From Polyangiaceae bacterium (lineage in GTDB: Bacteria; Myxococcota_A; Polyangia; Polyangiales; Polyangiaceae), in assembly GCA_025937835.1 (NCBI GenBank), contig JAICQO010000063.1:1-39187 (forward strand): a stretch of DNA of 39,187 bases, read 5' to 3'. Position numbers and translations under genes: made by a program. Shown here in pieces: positions 25,569 through 32,952 of this stretch. Position 1 is the first letter of the stretch. The number at the start of each line of letters is the position of its first letter. The notes below the pieces were generated by a model, which saw only the letters and a list, made by a program, of their open reading frames with translations, was not told the DNA's origin and did no database searches.

Positions 25569-26485
25569 CTCGCGGGTTTCGGCGAGCGCTCGTCGCCAGC
25601 GTGGTCGCCGGCGGCGCGAGCGTCGCAGGAGGGTGTTCCGGTGACGCCGAGCCGGGGCCGGCCGAACCGAGCGCGGGGGCCCCGAAAACCGGTACCGGCG
25701 GAGCCGACGCGCCGAGCGGTGGCAGGGCGGCTTCCTCCAGCGGTGGCGCACCCGCGAGGGGCGGAAGGCCCGCTGCAGGGACGGCGGGCGCCGATAGCGG
25801 CGGCTCGACCCGTGGTGGTTCGAACAGCGGTGGGGCTCACACCCCGGCTGGTGGTGCTGGCGGCTCGAGCGATGCCGGCGGCTCGAACGATGCTGGCGGC
25901 CCGAGCGATGCTGGGGGCTCGAACGATGCTGGCGGCCCGAGCGATGCTGGCGGCTCGAGCGGCGGGAGGTCACCGGCTGAGGGCGGCGCGAACGCGGGGG
26001 CTGGCGCTGGCGGCCGTGATCCGGAGTGTCCCGAATCCCTCAGCGCCGCGTTGCTGCCCCCGTCGAAAAGCTGTTCGAAAGCGGGGCTCGTCTGCGCGGT
26101 TCCCGTGGACTGCAACACGGGCTCTGGGCTGCTGTCCATGACCTGCGAAAATCAGATCTGGGAAGTGCCGAGGGGCTGTGACGAGCCATTCAACTTCTGT
26201 GTCGATGCCACCGGGGGCGTCAGGGACAACATCGCCAGCGCCGATTGCGAAGAGGGCTCCTGGGTCATCGAGTGGACGCTCTCTTCCTTCGGCCCGATCC
26301 CCTGCCCCGCCGAGCCGCCGGCAGACGACATGCCGTGCGACGCAACCGGCGGGACCGAATCCAGCGGCGACCGCAAACACTGCGGCTATCCGTGCAGCGG
26401 CGGCGAAGGCTGGTCGGTGATCAGCTGCACCGGCGAAGGCAGCGACGCGAAGTGGCTCTCGGACGGCGCCTGTGACGGCGCCTGA
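25562..26485 (+). CDS. Cys-rich lipoprotein of unknown function
   Basis: 307 residues from GTG 25562, inside the last codons of the esterase gene; GAGAAG lies upstream. The signal ends SVAGGC (Cys25), followed by SGDAEPG and a linker to about residue 155 that includes GGSNDAGGPSDA repeats. The remaining 150 residues contain 14 Cys and seem to be a duplicated module: CAVPVDC...SMTC...PRGC in the first half and CGYPCSGGEGWSVISC...GAC in the second. I recognise no enzyme family. Translational coupling to the acetyl-xylan esterase and the shared anchor design suggest a binding or structural role on the same polysaccharide. Confidence 0.65.
   Translation: MVARGFRRALVASVVAGGASVAGGCSGDAEPGPAEPSAGAPKTGTGGADAPSGGRAASSSGGAPARGGRPAAGTAGADSGGSTRGGSNSGGAHTPAGGAGGSSDAGGSNDAGGPSDAGGSNDAGGPSDAGGSSGGRSPAEGGANAGAGAGGRDPECPESLSAALLPPSKSCSKAGLVCAVPVDCNTGSGLLSMTCENQIWEVPRGCDEPFNFCVDATGGVRDNIASADCEEGSWVIEWTLSSFGPIPCPAEPPADDMPCDATGGTESSGDRKHCGYPCSGGEGWSVISCTGEGSDAKWLSDGACDGA
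25862..25951 (+). repeat. 18-base tandem repeat, five copies, in a linker
   Basis: Units of GGCTCGAACGATGCTGGC type encode GG(S/P)(N/S)DA. Copies 2-3 and 4-5 form a 36-base pair of repeats (25880-25915 and 25916-25951) that differ at one base, indicating recent duplication and probable length variation of the linker. Confidence 0.9.
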
Positions 26486-26504
26486 CTAGAAGCCGTAACA
26501 GCCG

Positions 26505-27932
26505 CTACAACGCCCGCGATTGCACGAACAACGACAGCGGGAAATTGCCGTCCTTGCCCACGAATCGGGCGTCGGGGACGTCGATCACGACCTCGTGCGC
26601 TCCGGCCGCCTGCGCGCCGAGCGAGATGATGCGGGTGTCGATCACGTCGCCGGGGCACCAGTTGCTGAACGACTGCCACGTCGCGTCGGTGCGCGGAGAC
26701 GGTCCGTAGATGCCGTTACCCTGGGTGTTGAACTTGCGAAATGGCTCGCAGCTCATGCGCCCGGGCTTGTACTCGAGGACCTGTTCGCCGTCGACCGACA
26801 CGAAGTGATCGCGGCGCACGTACTCTTCGCCGTCGGTGTTCGCGCCGTGGTTCGAGGTGATGAGCACGAGCTGCGTCTCGGCGCTCGCCCGAGCCAGCGT
26901 GAACGAGAGCGTCTTCCGCGTCGTGCCGCTGCTATCGCTCGCCCCTTGCTGGTAGTTGTTGAACGGAGCCTTGTACGCGAGGGGGATCAGCTCGTCGAAC
27001 AGCGCAGCGGCGGCGCTGCTGTCGGAGTCCAGGATCAGCGTGCCGCGGAAGACGTCGCTGCGGTTGGCGCAGCCGGCCACCTCCTCGTTGGCGGCGTACG
27101 GCACGCCGAACAACTCGAGCTCGAGCCAGAGATCGTGCTCTTCGCGGAGCTCCGGATCGCGCAATACCGGGACGAGGTGGTCCGCGGAAAACTCGTACGG
27201 CACCTGGTCCGGCTGATTGTTGCGGTTCATGAACGGCGTGATGTAGCGGCCGATCTCGATGCGCTGGACGTCGTCGGGCTGGTAGGTGCGCTGCCCTTTC
27301 GGCACCAGCGCGAGCGCGACGCTGCCGATGCGATCGTAGTTGTCGCAGAGCGCACCGATGATCACCCGCACCGTCAAGCTGCCCTGGATCGAGCCGAGCT
27401 CCGAGTCGGTCAGCTGGTGCGTGAAGAGATCGTTGCGCAGCCGCACGACGCCGGCTGGGACAGGCTCGCTCACGACTCCGGCGTATGCGTCGTAGAACAC
27501 CACTTCGTCGAAGATGGTGAGGCTCACGGGCTCACTTGGAGCAGCGCCGCCGCCCGCCGCAACGCCGCCGTTTGCCTTGCCGCCGCTGCCTCCACCCGCG
27601 ACCGCGGCGCCGCCCGTGCTCGCGAGCCCGCCACCGCTGCTCGCCCCGCCCGTGGCGCTGCCGCTCTTGGCGCCGCCGCCGCCGCTCGCACCGCCCGTGA
27701 CGCCGCCTGCGCCGCTGTTGCCCGCAGCAGCGCTGGCCTTGCCTCCCACGCTGCCTCCGCTGGCTGCACCCGCACCGGCCGCCGCGCTCCCGCCCGTGCC
27801 CGCTGAGCCACCGGTCGCGCGCGCACCGCCGGTGCTCGAGCTTTTCGTCGATGCCGCGTCGTCGGCCTCACAGGCGACGACGCAGAGCAGCGGAGCGAGC
27901 GCGACCGCGCAGCGAGCCCACTGAGTCGGCAT
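26505..27932 (-). CDS. PNGase F-like N-glycanase lipoprotein
   Basis: 475 residues. The lipoprotein signal ends LLCVVAC (Cys21), with EADDAAS after it, then a Gly/Ala/Ser linker to about residue 130. The rest matches the two-domain PNGase F family: TIFDEVVFYDAYAG, LCDNYDRIG (Asp200, equivalent to catalytic Asp60), RIEIGRYITPFM, DVFRGTLIL, then TSNHGANTDGEEYVRRDH (Glu370, equivalent to Glu206), DGEQVLEY and NWCPGDVIDTRI. Known enzymes release whole N-glycans by cutting the Asn-GlcNAc amide. The domain is about 340 residues, close to the 314 of the characterised enzyme. It likely acts on glycoproteins of prey, fungi or plant walls. The Cys-rich lipoprotein gene converges on it. Confidence 0.88.
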   Translation of the reverse strand: MPTQWARCAVALAPLLCVVACEADDAASTKSSSTGGARATGGSAGTGGSAAAGAGAASGGSVGGKASAAAGNSGAGGVTGGASGGGGAKSGSATGGASSGGGLASTGGAAVAGGGSGGKANGGVAAGGGAAPSEPVSLTIFDEVVFYDAYAGVVSEPVPAGVVRLRNDLFTHQLTDSELGSIQGSLTVRVIIGALCDNYDRIGSVALALVPKGQRTYQPDDVQRIEIGRYITPFMNRNNQPDQVPYEFSADHLVPVLRDPELREEHDLWLELELFGVPYAANEEVAGCANRSDVFRGTLILDSDSSAAAALFDELIPLAYKAPFNNYQQGASDSSGTTRKTLSFTLARASAETQLVLITSNHGANTDGEEYVRRDHFVSVDGEQVLEYKPGRMSCEPFRKFNTQGNGIYGPSPRTDATWQSFSNWCPGDVIDTRIISLGAQAAGAHEVVIDVPDARFVGKDGNFPLSLFVQSRAL

Positions 27933-28016
27933 GGCGAGCTCAGCGCGTACCGCAGCAGCACCCGATAAGCAACGGAACCGGCGGGATGATGTTCGAGAAG
28001 AAAAGTTCCGCCCGGA

Positions 28017-28460
28017 CTACTCGCGCATAGCGGACCGAGAAATGGCCCGGAAGATCAGCGCACACACCAGCGCCGGCAAGAGCCCGACGCTGACGAGCAA
28101 CGTCGGAACGAGCCACAGCCGCTTCCAGGACGTGAGCCGCGCTTTCGCCGGATCGTGGGGGTCGAAGGCGACTTCGACGGCTTCTCCGACGGCATGGTCG
28201 GGCGGCAAACTGCCGGCAGGATCCGAGAAGCGCCGCAGTCGGCCGTCCGCGTCTCGATACTCCACCACCGGCTGATACGCCTGCTCTTCGAAGCCGTCCC
28301 GGTGGTCGATGACCAGACGGTTGTCGACTACCGTGCCCTGCGCGCGCAGCGAGCGCCGGAGCTCGGCGGAGGTCTCGACGGCTTCGCAGGCGCCGATCAG
28401 CACGAAGGGGCTACCGAGCAGCAACGAGCCGCCGAGAACCCAGCGGAACAGGCCTTCCAT
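28017..28460 (-). CDS. DUF3592-family membrane protein
   Basis: 147 residues with two membrane segments: one at the N-terminus (FRWVLGGSLLLGSPFVLIG) and one near the C-terminus (WLVPTLLVSVGLLPALVCAL). Between them is an extracytoplasmic beta domain of about 75 residues with AQGTVVDNRLV, YQPVVEYRDADGRLRRF and VGEAVEVAFDPHDP, the DUF3592 pattern. Function is unknown for the family. It is a separate minus-strand gene between the PNGase gene and the DoxX operon; I see no link to either. Confidence 0.75.
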   Translation of the reverse strand: MEGLFRWVLGGSLLLGSPFVLIGACEAVETSAELRRSLRAQGTVVDNRLVIDHRDGFEEQAYQPVVEYRDADGRLRRFSDPAGSLPPDHAVGEAVEVAFDPHDPAKARLTSWKRLWLVPTLLVSVGLLPALVCALIFRAISRSAMRE

Positions 28461-28503
28461 CGTCGTCGGGAGCGTACGACGGATTCAATGCTGGGGGCGG
28501 GCG

Positions 28504-28893
28504 TCAGCGAGCCAGCGGCGCCGACGACAGCACGCGCCACGACAGGTACGAAAGCGCCCAGAGCACGAAGGTCCCCGCGGCCCAGCCCCACGCCTCGGGA
28601 CCGTCGCCCACGGCCAGGTGCGCAATCAGCGCCGAGCCGAGGTCGAAAGCGAACCCCGCGTACGCCCACTCTTTCAGGCGAGCTGGCACCGGCGAAAGCA
28701 ACAACGCCACCCCCACGAACTTCGCGAGCGACAGCTCGATCCGGAAGTAGTCGGGGAAGCCGAGGTGAGCGAACGCCTCGGCCACCTGCGGCAGGCTGAG
28801 CTGGGCATAAGCGGTGAAGCCGAGCTGCAGGCAGAGCAGGCCCGTGACGGCCCAATATCCGATACGCAGCCCTTTGGAGTGGTTCATCGTCAT
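28504..28893 (-). CDS. DoxX-family membrane protein
   Basis: 129 residues with four membrane segments, starting MTMNHSKGLRIGYWAVTGLL. It belongs to the DoxX/DoxX-like group (YFRIELSLAKFVGVALLL and LKEWAYAGFAFDLGSALIAH are typical). Members are inner-membrane proteins of poorly known role, often linked with thiol or redox stress. The ATG overlaps the stop of the SRPBCC gene by four bases, so it is the last gene of the ArsR-SRPBCC-DoxX operon. Confidence 0.82.
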   Translation of the reverse strand: MTMNHSKGLRIGYWAVTGLLCLQLGFTAYAQLSLPQVAEAFAHLGFPDYFRIELSLAKFVGVALLLSPVPARLKEWAYAGFAFDLGSALIAHLAVGDGPEAWGWAAGTFVLWALSYLSWRVLSSAPLAR

Positions 28894-29438
28894 GCCTTCC
28901 CCCAGCTCGGCGATTCGACGCCGAACTGTTTGCCGTAGTCTGCCGCCAGGCGTTGCCAGCCTTCGTGCTGCATGGCTTCGGGACCCACGATGCGGCCGAT
29001 CGGAGTGCCGGAGAGCAGATGCTCGAGCACGTCGAAGCAGACGTGCCATCCAGCAGCGCCCCAGGCGATGTAGCCGGGGGTGATGTTGTGCCAGAGCGTG
29101 AGGCGTGTACCGCTGCTCAGCGGCTCGAGCTCCCAGCGCAGATCGCCGCCGCCCCAGCTGTATTCGAGCAGCTTCGGCGCCTCGGCGCGCTTGACGGACG
29201 TCTCTGCGACCTGCGGCGTGCCGGTGGTCGAGAGCTTGACGGGGCCGGGCGTGGCCAGGCTGCGATCCGCGTCGAACGGCGCCCACTCGGACAACTGGTC
29301 GGGGTCGGTCAGCGCGTCCCAGACCAGCGCCGGGGGATGGCGGAGCTCGCGCACGAGGACGAGCGTCCACTTGTCTCCTGCTTTTTCGATTTCGGCGCCT
29401 GCGGCGGGGCCGGGGCGATAGTTGGCGCGGGTGCTCAT
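28890..29438 (-). CDS. SRPBCC/AHSA1-domain protein
   Basis: 182 residues with an Aha1/START-like fold: LVLVRELRHPPALVWDALTD at the first strand and helix, LSEWAPFDADRSL, LEYSWGGGDLRWELEPLSSGTRLTLWHNI, and a C-terminal helix WHVCFDVLEHLLSG. This fold binds hydrophobic ligands; these bacterial members regularly sit behind an ArsR regulator, as here. The ligand is unknown. It overlaps the ArsR gene upstream and the DoxX gene downstream by four bases each (ATGA), a tightly coupled three-gene operon. Confidence 0.85.
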   Translation of the reverse strand: MSTRANYRPGPAAGAEIEKAGDKWTLVLVRELRHPPALVWDALTDPDQLSEWAPFDADRSLATPGPVKLSTTGTPQVAETSVKRAEAPKLLEYSWGGGDLRWELEPLSSGTRLTLWHNITPGYIAWGAAGWHVCFDVLEHLLSGTPIGRIVGPEAMQHEGWQRLAADYGKQFGVESPSWGKA

Positions 29439-29770
29439 CGAACTTTTCCTTTCTTCGGTTCTCGTTCTGCGATGCGGTCCAGGTGGCGCTCGAGCGCGTC
29501 GACGTGCGTCGACCAGAAGCGGCGAAATTGAGCGAGCCAGGCGTCGACCTCCTGGAGCGGCTCGGGGCGCAGCCGATACAGGCGGCGTTGAGCGTCGACG
29601 CGCGACTCGACGAAGCCGGCGTTGCGCAGCACGCGCAGGTGCTTGGACACGGATGTCTGCGGCATGCGCAAACGTCGTTCGATTTCACCGACCGACTGCT
29701 CGGACACGGCGAGCAGACTGAGGATGGCCCGGCGGTTGGGCTCGGCGATGATCGCGAACGACGACTCCAC
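29435..29770 (-). CDS. ArsR-family transcriptional regulator
   Basis: 111 residues from a GTG start. Winged helix: FAIIAEPNRRAILSLL, SVGEIERRLRMPQTSVSKHL as the recognition region, RVLRNAGFVESRVDAQRRLYRL as the wing. A C-terminal helix with FRRFWSTHVDALERHL is usual in the ArsR regulators that precede SRPBCC genes. No metal-binding Cys motif is seen. The start lies eight bases after a set of ATATG/CATAT inverted repeats that is the likely autoregulatory site. The leader is very short, so transcription may begin close to the start codon. Confidence 0.88.
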   Translation of the reverse strand: MESSFAIIAEPNRRAILSLLAVSEQSVGEIERRLRMPQTSVSKHLRVLRNAGFVESRVDAQRRLYRLRPEPLQEVDAWLAQFRRFWSTHVDALERHLDRIAEREPKKGKVR

Positions 29771-29777
29771 GCAGCGT

Positions 29778-29813
29778 ATATGCTCATCAGGTCATATGAA
29801 CGTCAAGGCATAT
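29778..29813. promoter_or_regulatory. Overlapping inverted repeats, probable ArsR operator
   Basis: ATATG (29778-29782), CATATG (29793-29798) and CATAT (29809-29813) are separated by 10 bases each, making two inverted repeats that share the central CATATG. The stretch is AT-rich and lies between the divergent ArsR and histidine kinase genes. Binding is inferred. Confidence 0.6.
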
Positions 29814-29880
29814 TTCGAACACATCCAATTGTTGAGTAAGTTCAAGCAGCTCTGAGCCAACGTGGGGGGTCGCCGATTCG

Positions 29881-31797
29881 GTGTACTCTGCGGACGTGCC
29901 GGCGGACGACACGGACGACACGGAGGAGCGGACCCGCAAGCTGGAGGCGGAGGTGCGCCTGCTTCAGGTCCTGCTCGAGAGCGCGCCCGATTTCATCACG
30001 CGCATCTCGGTAGACGGGAAGTTCCTGTTCCTGAACCGGCTCGCGCCCGGCTTCCGCATGGAGGACGTGATCGGCACGAGCATCGACAACTACGTCCCCG
30101 AGGAATACCGCGGCCTCGCCCACACGGCGATGAGCGCTGCGCGAGAGACCCGAGCGGTGCAGCAATACGCGACGATCGGGCAGATCTCGGCGGATCGAGT
30201 CGGGCACTACCTGACGCGCGTGAGCCCCGTGATCGAAAACGGCGAGGTGACGTCGCTGGTGCTGATCGCGACCGACGTCAGCGCGCTCGAAGAGCAGCGC
30301 ATCTTGCTGCAGATCGCGCTCGACGCGGGCGGGCTCGGGATCTGGACCTACGATCCGAGCGCCGGCACCGGCACCTGGGACGAGACCGCGCGCCGCATCT
30401 TCGGAATAGCCGACGGCGCCCACCCGCCGAACCTCGCCAGCGTGATGGACCGGATCCATCCGGAAGATCGCGAGGCAGTCCAGAAAGAGCTCGCGCGTTT
30501 GGAGACGGTCGACCGCTACGGGCCGCTCGAGCACCGGCTGATCCGCCCGAGCGGCGAGGTGCGCTGGGTGATGGCCTCGGGTCTGGCCGTTCGAGACCAC
30601 ACCGGCCGCGTCGCGAATGTCGTCGGCAGCATGCAGGACATCACCGAGCGGCGCGCGTTCGAAGCGCGGCTGCTCGAAGCCCAGAAGCTCGAGAGCATCG
30701 GGCGGCTCGCCGGCGGCATCGCGCACGACTTCAACAACCTGCTGACGGCGATCCTCGGCAATCTGGAGTTCGCTCAAGAGGCCGAAACGCTCGAGGACGC
30801 GCGGGCGCTGCTCGAACCGATCCGGATCGCCGCCGAGCGCAGCGCCGCGCTCACGGCGCAGCTCCTGGCCTTCGCGCGCCGCCAGGTGATCGAGCCCAAG
30901 GTGCTCGATCCGAACCCGCTGGTGCGGCGGCTCGAAGGGCTCTTTCAGCGCGCGATCGCCGAAAACATCCGCACGAACTATTCGCTCTCGGCGCGCGGGC
31001 GGGTGAGAGCCGACGAGAGCCAGCTCGAGCAGGTCGTGATGAACCTGGTGACGAACGCGCGCGACGCGATGCCCAACGGCGGCGAGCTGACCGTCGAGAC
31101 GCGCGACGCGGACGTCGGCGCCCGGTCGGCCACCGAGCCTTCGGAGCTCTCGCCCGGCCGCTACGTGGTGATCCGCGTGAGCGACACCGGCGCCGGCATC
31201 GCGCCGGAGACGCTGCCTCACGTGTTCGAGCCGTTCTTCACGACGCGCACGGGCGGCACCGGGCTCGGGCTCGCCACCTGTTACGGAATCGTCAAGCAAA
31301 GCGGCGGGCACATCGGCGTCGAAAGCGCGCTCGGTCGCGGGACGACCTTCGAGGTCTACCTGCCCCGGGTGGACGAGGAAGCCGCATCCTCGCTGGTTTT
31401 TCAGCCGAGCCCGGGGACGGCCTCGGGAGAGCGCGTGCTGATCGTCGAAGACGAAGCGGCCGTGCGAGCGGTCGTGGAGCGCACGCTGCAAAAACAGGGC
31501 TATCAGGTGGTCAGCGTGCGCACTGCCGAAGAAGCGCTCGAGCTCTCGGCCCGTGGCGAAGCCTTCGACTTGCTGGTCACGGACGTGGTGCTGCCGGGGA
31601 TCAACGGCCGAAAGCTGGCGCAGCAGCTGGCCTCGCGCGGGCGCCCGATGCGAGCGCTGTTCGTCTCGGGATACACCGAAGACGCGATCGCCCAGGGCGG
31701 CGTGCTCGAGCCGGGCATCTCGTTCTTGCAGAAGCCGTTTCAGCGGGCCGAGCTGCTCGCGGCCGTGCGCACGCTGCTCGATCTGCCGAAGCCTTGA
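29881..31797 (+). CDS. PAS-containing hybrid histidine kinase
   Basis: 638 residues from GTG 29881 (another GTG at 29896). A short helical start precedes PAS domain 1 (about 25-140, LLESAPDFITRISVDGKFLF) and PAS domain 2 (about 145-265, ending GSMQDITERRAFE). The HisKA helix has GGIAHDFNNLLTAILGN with phospho-His282. The HATPase_c domain has N-box NLVTNARDAM, DTGAGI and GTGLGLATCYGI. A receiver domain starts VLIVEDEAAVRAVV with phospho-Asp568 in LLVTDVVLPGI and a Lys in FLQKPF. There are no membrane segments, so it senses an internal signal. No separate response regulator is adjacent. The Kelch gene converges on it. Confidence 0.93.
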   Translation: MYSADVPADDTDDTEERTRKLEAEVRLLQVLLESAPDFITRISVDGKFLFLNRLAPGFRMEDVIGTSIDNYVPEEYRGLAHTAMSAARETRAVQQYATIGQISADRVGHYLTRVSPVIENGEVTSLVLIATDVSALEEQRILLQIALDAGGLGIWTYDPSAGTGTWDETARRIFGIADGAHPPNLASVMDRIHPEDREAVQKELARLETVDRYGPLEHRLIRPSGEVRWVMASGLAVRDHTGRVANVVGSMQDITERRAFEARLLEAQKLESIGRLAGGIAHDFNNLLTAILGNLEFAQEAETLEDARALLEPIRIAAERSAALTAQLLAFARRQVIEPKVLDPNPLVRRLEGLFQRAIAENIRTNYSLSARGRVRADESQLEQVVMNLVTNARDAMPNGGELTVETRDADVGARSATEPSELSPGRYVVIRVSDTGAGIAPETLPHVFEPFFTTRTGGTGLGLATCYGIVKQSGGHIGVESALGRGTTFEVYLPRVDEEAASSLVFQPSPGTASGERVLIVEDEAAVRAVVERTLQKQGYQVVSVRTAEEALELSARGEAFDLLVTDVVLPGINGRKLAQQLASRGRPMRALFVSGYTEDAIAQGGVLEPGISFLQKPFQRAELLAAVRTLLDLPKP

Positions 31798-31821
31798 GGT
31801 GCGCGCCTGGTGCGCGCCTCA
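31795..31821. terminator. Hairpin spanning both stop codons of convergent genes
   Basis: TGAGG-(T)-GCGCGC, loop CTGGT, GCGCGCCTCA: 11 pairs with one bulged base. The left end is the kinase TGA and the right end is the complement of the Kelch TGA, the same design as at 6778-6805. No T-run is present. Confidence 0.6.
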
Positions 31822-32817
31822 CAAGCAGCAACCGACGTAGGTCATAGCAGACGGATCGGTCGAGGTCGGCGAGCCGCTGCTGACGATGATCTGGTCGCCG
31901 ATACGCGCGGCGATCGCGCCCTTGAGCGGCCGCGGCAAAGGGGCGAGGGCCGACCAGACGTCGGCGCGCGGATCGTAGACCAGCACCTCGTCACTCGGCT
32001 TCTTACCGAAGACCGAGCCGCCGACCGTGAGCAGCCGTCCGTCCGACAAAACCAGGGTCGAGGCGCCGATCTCGGAGCGGCCGAGCGGCATCGGGGCGCG
32101 GGCCTGCCAGGAGCTCGTCCTTGGCTCGAAGGCGTGCAGATCCGGGACGTGGCCCGAGGTCTCGTCCCAGCGAAAGCGACCGGCTACGGCGTAGAACAGG
32201 CCGCCCGAGGCGGCGCCTCCGCCGTGGTTGCGCGGAGTGGGCAGCGCCACCGAGGTCGCCCAACCAGCGCCGCTCGCGAGCTCGAGCGTGAAGTGATCAC
32301 CGGTGTCGGTGTTGCCGTCCTCTGCGAGACCCCCGGCGACGTGGAGCGTCGAGCCCACCAGCGCGGTCGCGGTGCCGGCACGCGCCGCAGGTAAATCCGG
32401 ACCCGCGACGAAGCTCGCGCTCGCGGCGTTCCATCGCCACATGCCGGCGGTCGTCACGCGATCGAGCACGTTGCCGATGAAGCCGCCGACGAGCACGAAG
32501 TCTTCACCGACGTTGGCCACGCCCGCGTGAGTCTCCGCGCCAGGCAGCTCGGGGCCGAGCCGCCAGCTGTCGGTTCGCGGATCGTAGATATCGATGCGCC
32601 GGGTGACGTCGAGCTTGGTCGATAGAAAGCCGCCCATCACCCACAGCTCGCCGGCCACGACGACGCCGAGCGCCTCGAAGCGCGGCACCGGGCAGGGCGT
32701 GACTTCGACCCAGGCGAAGCGTTTAGGCTCCGAAGGCGACGGACTGTCGCCTTTGCCCGCGTCGGAGCAGCCGACCATCCACGCCATCAGACCAACCGCG
32801 AACCCCACGCTCTTCAT
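31819..32817 (-). CDS. Kelch-repeat lipoprotein
   Basis: 332 residues. A lipoprotein signal ends AWMVGC (Cys17), followed by SDAGKGD and a short Ser/Pro segment instead of the long GG linker. The rest is a beta-propeller built of about six Kelch repeats, for example GELWVMGGF...IDIYDPRTDSWRLGPELP, DFVLVGGF, LHVAGGL, RLLTVGGS and VLVYDPRADVWSALAPLP. Kelch propellers bind proteins or carbohydrates, and some are galactose oxidase-like, but no copper-site residues are recognised here. It probably has a binding role at the cell envelope. It converges on the kinase gene and is divergent from the GH11 gene. Confidence 0.82.
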   Translation of the reverse strand: MKSVGFAVGLMAWMVGCSDAGKGDSPSPSEPKRFAWVEVTPCPVPRFEALGVVVAGELWVMGGFLSTKLDVTRRIDIYDPRTDSWRLGPELPGAETHAGVANVGEDFVLVGGFIGNVLDRVTTAGMWRWNAASASFVAGPDLPAARAGTATALVGSTLHVAGGLAEDGNTDTGDHFTLELASGAGWATSVALPTPRNHGGGAASGGLFYAVAGRFRWDETSGHVPDLHAFEPRTSSWQARAPMPLGRSEIGASTLVLSDGRLLTVGGSVFGKKPSDEVLVYDPRADVWSALAPLPRPLKGAIAARIGDQIIVSSGSPTSTDPSAMTYVGCCL

Positions 32818-32952
32818 TGCGACCTCATCATTCGGGCGCGAGCGTATTCCGATTCAGCGAGCGCGGCGAGTCACGCAGTTCCCCGATGCTGGAAACTTCG
32901 CGCGCCCACGAATGTTGGGCCGCCGCCTTGATCCGGTGTAACGGACGCGGCC

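Noticed and set aside
29842-31491. 549-residue antisense frame opposite the histidine kinase
   Set aside because: The plus frame has full PAS, HisKA, HATPase and receiver motifs; the antisense has none.
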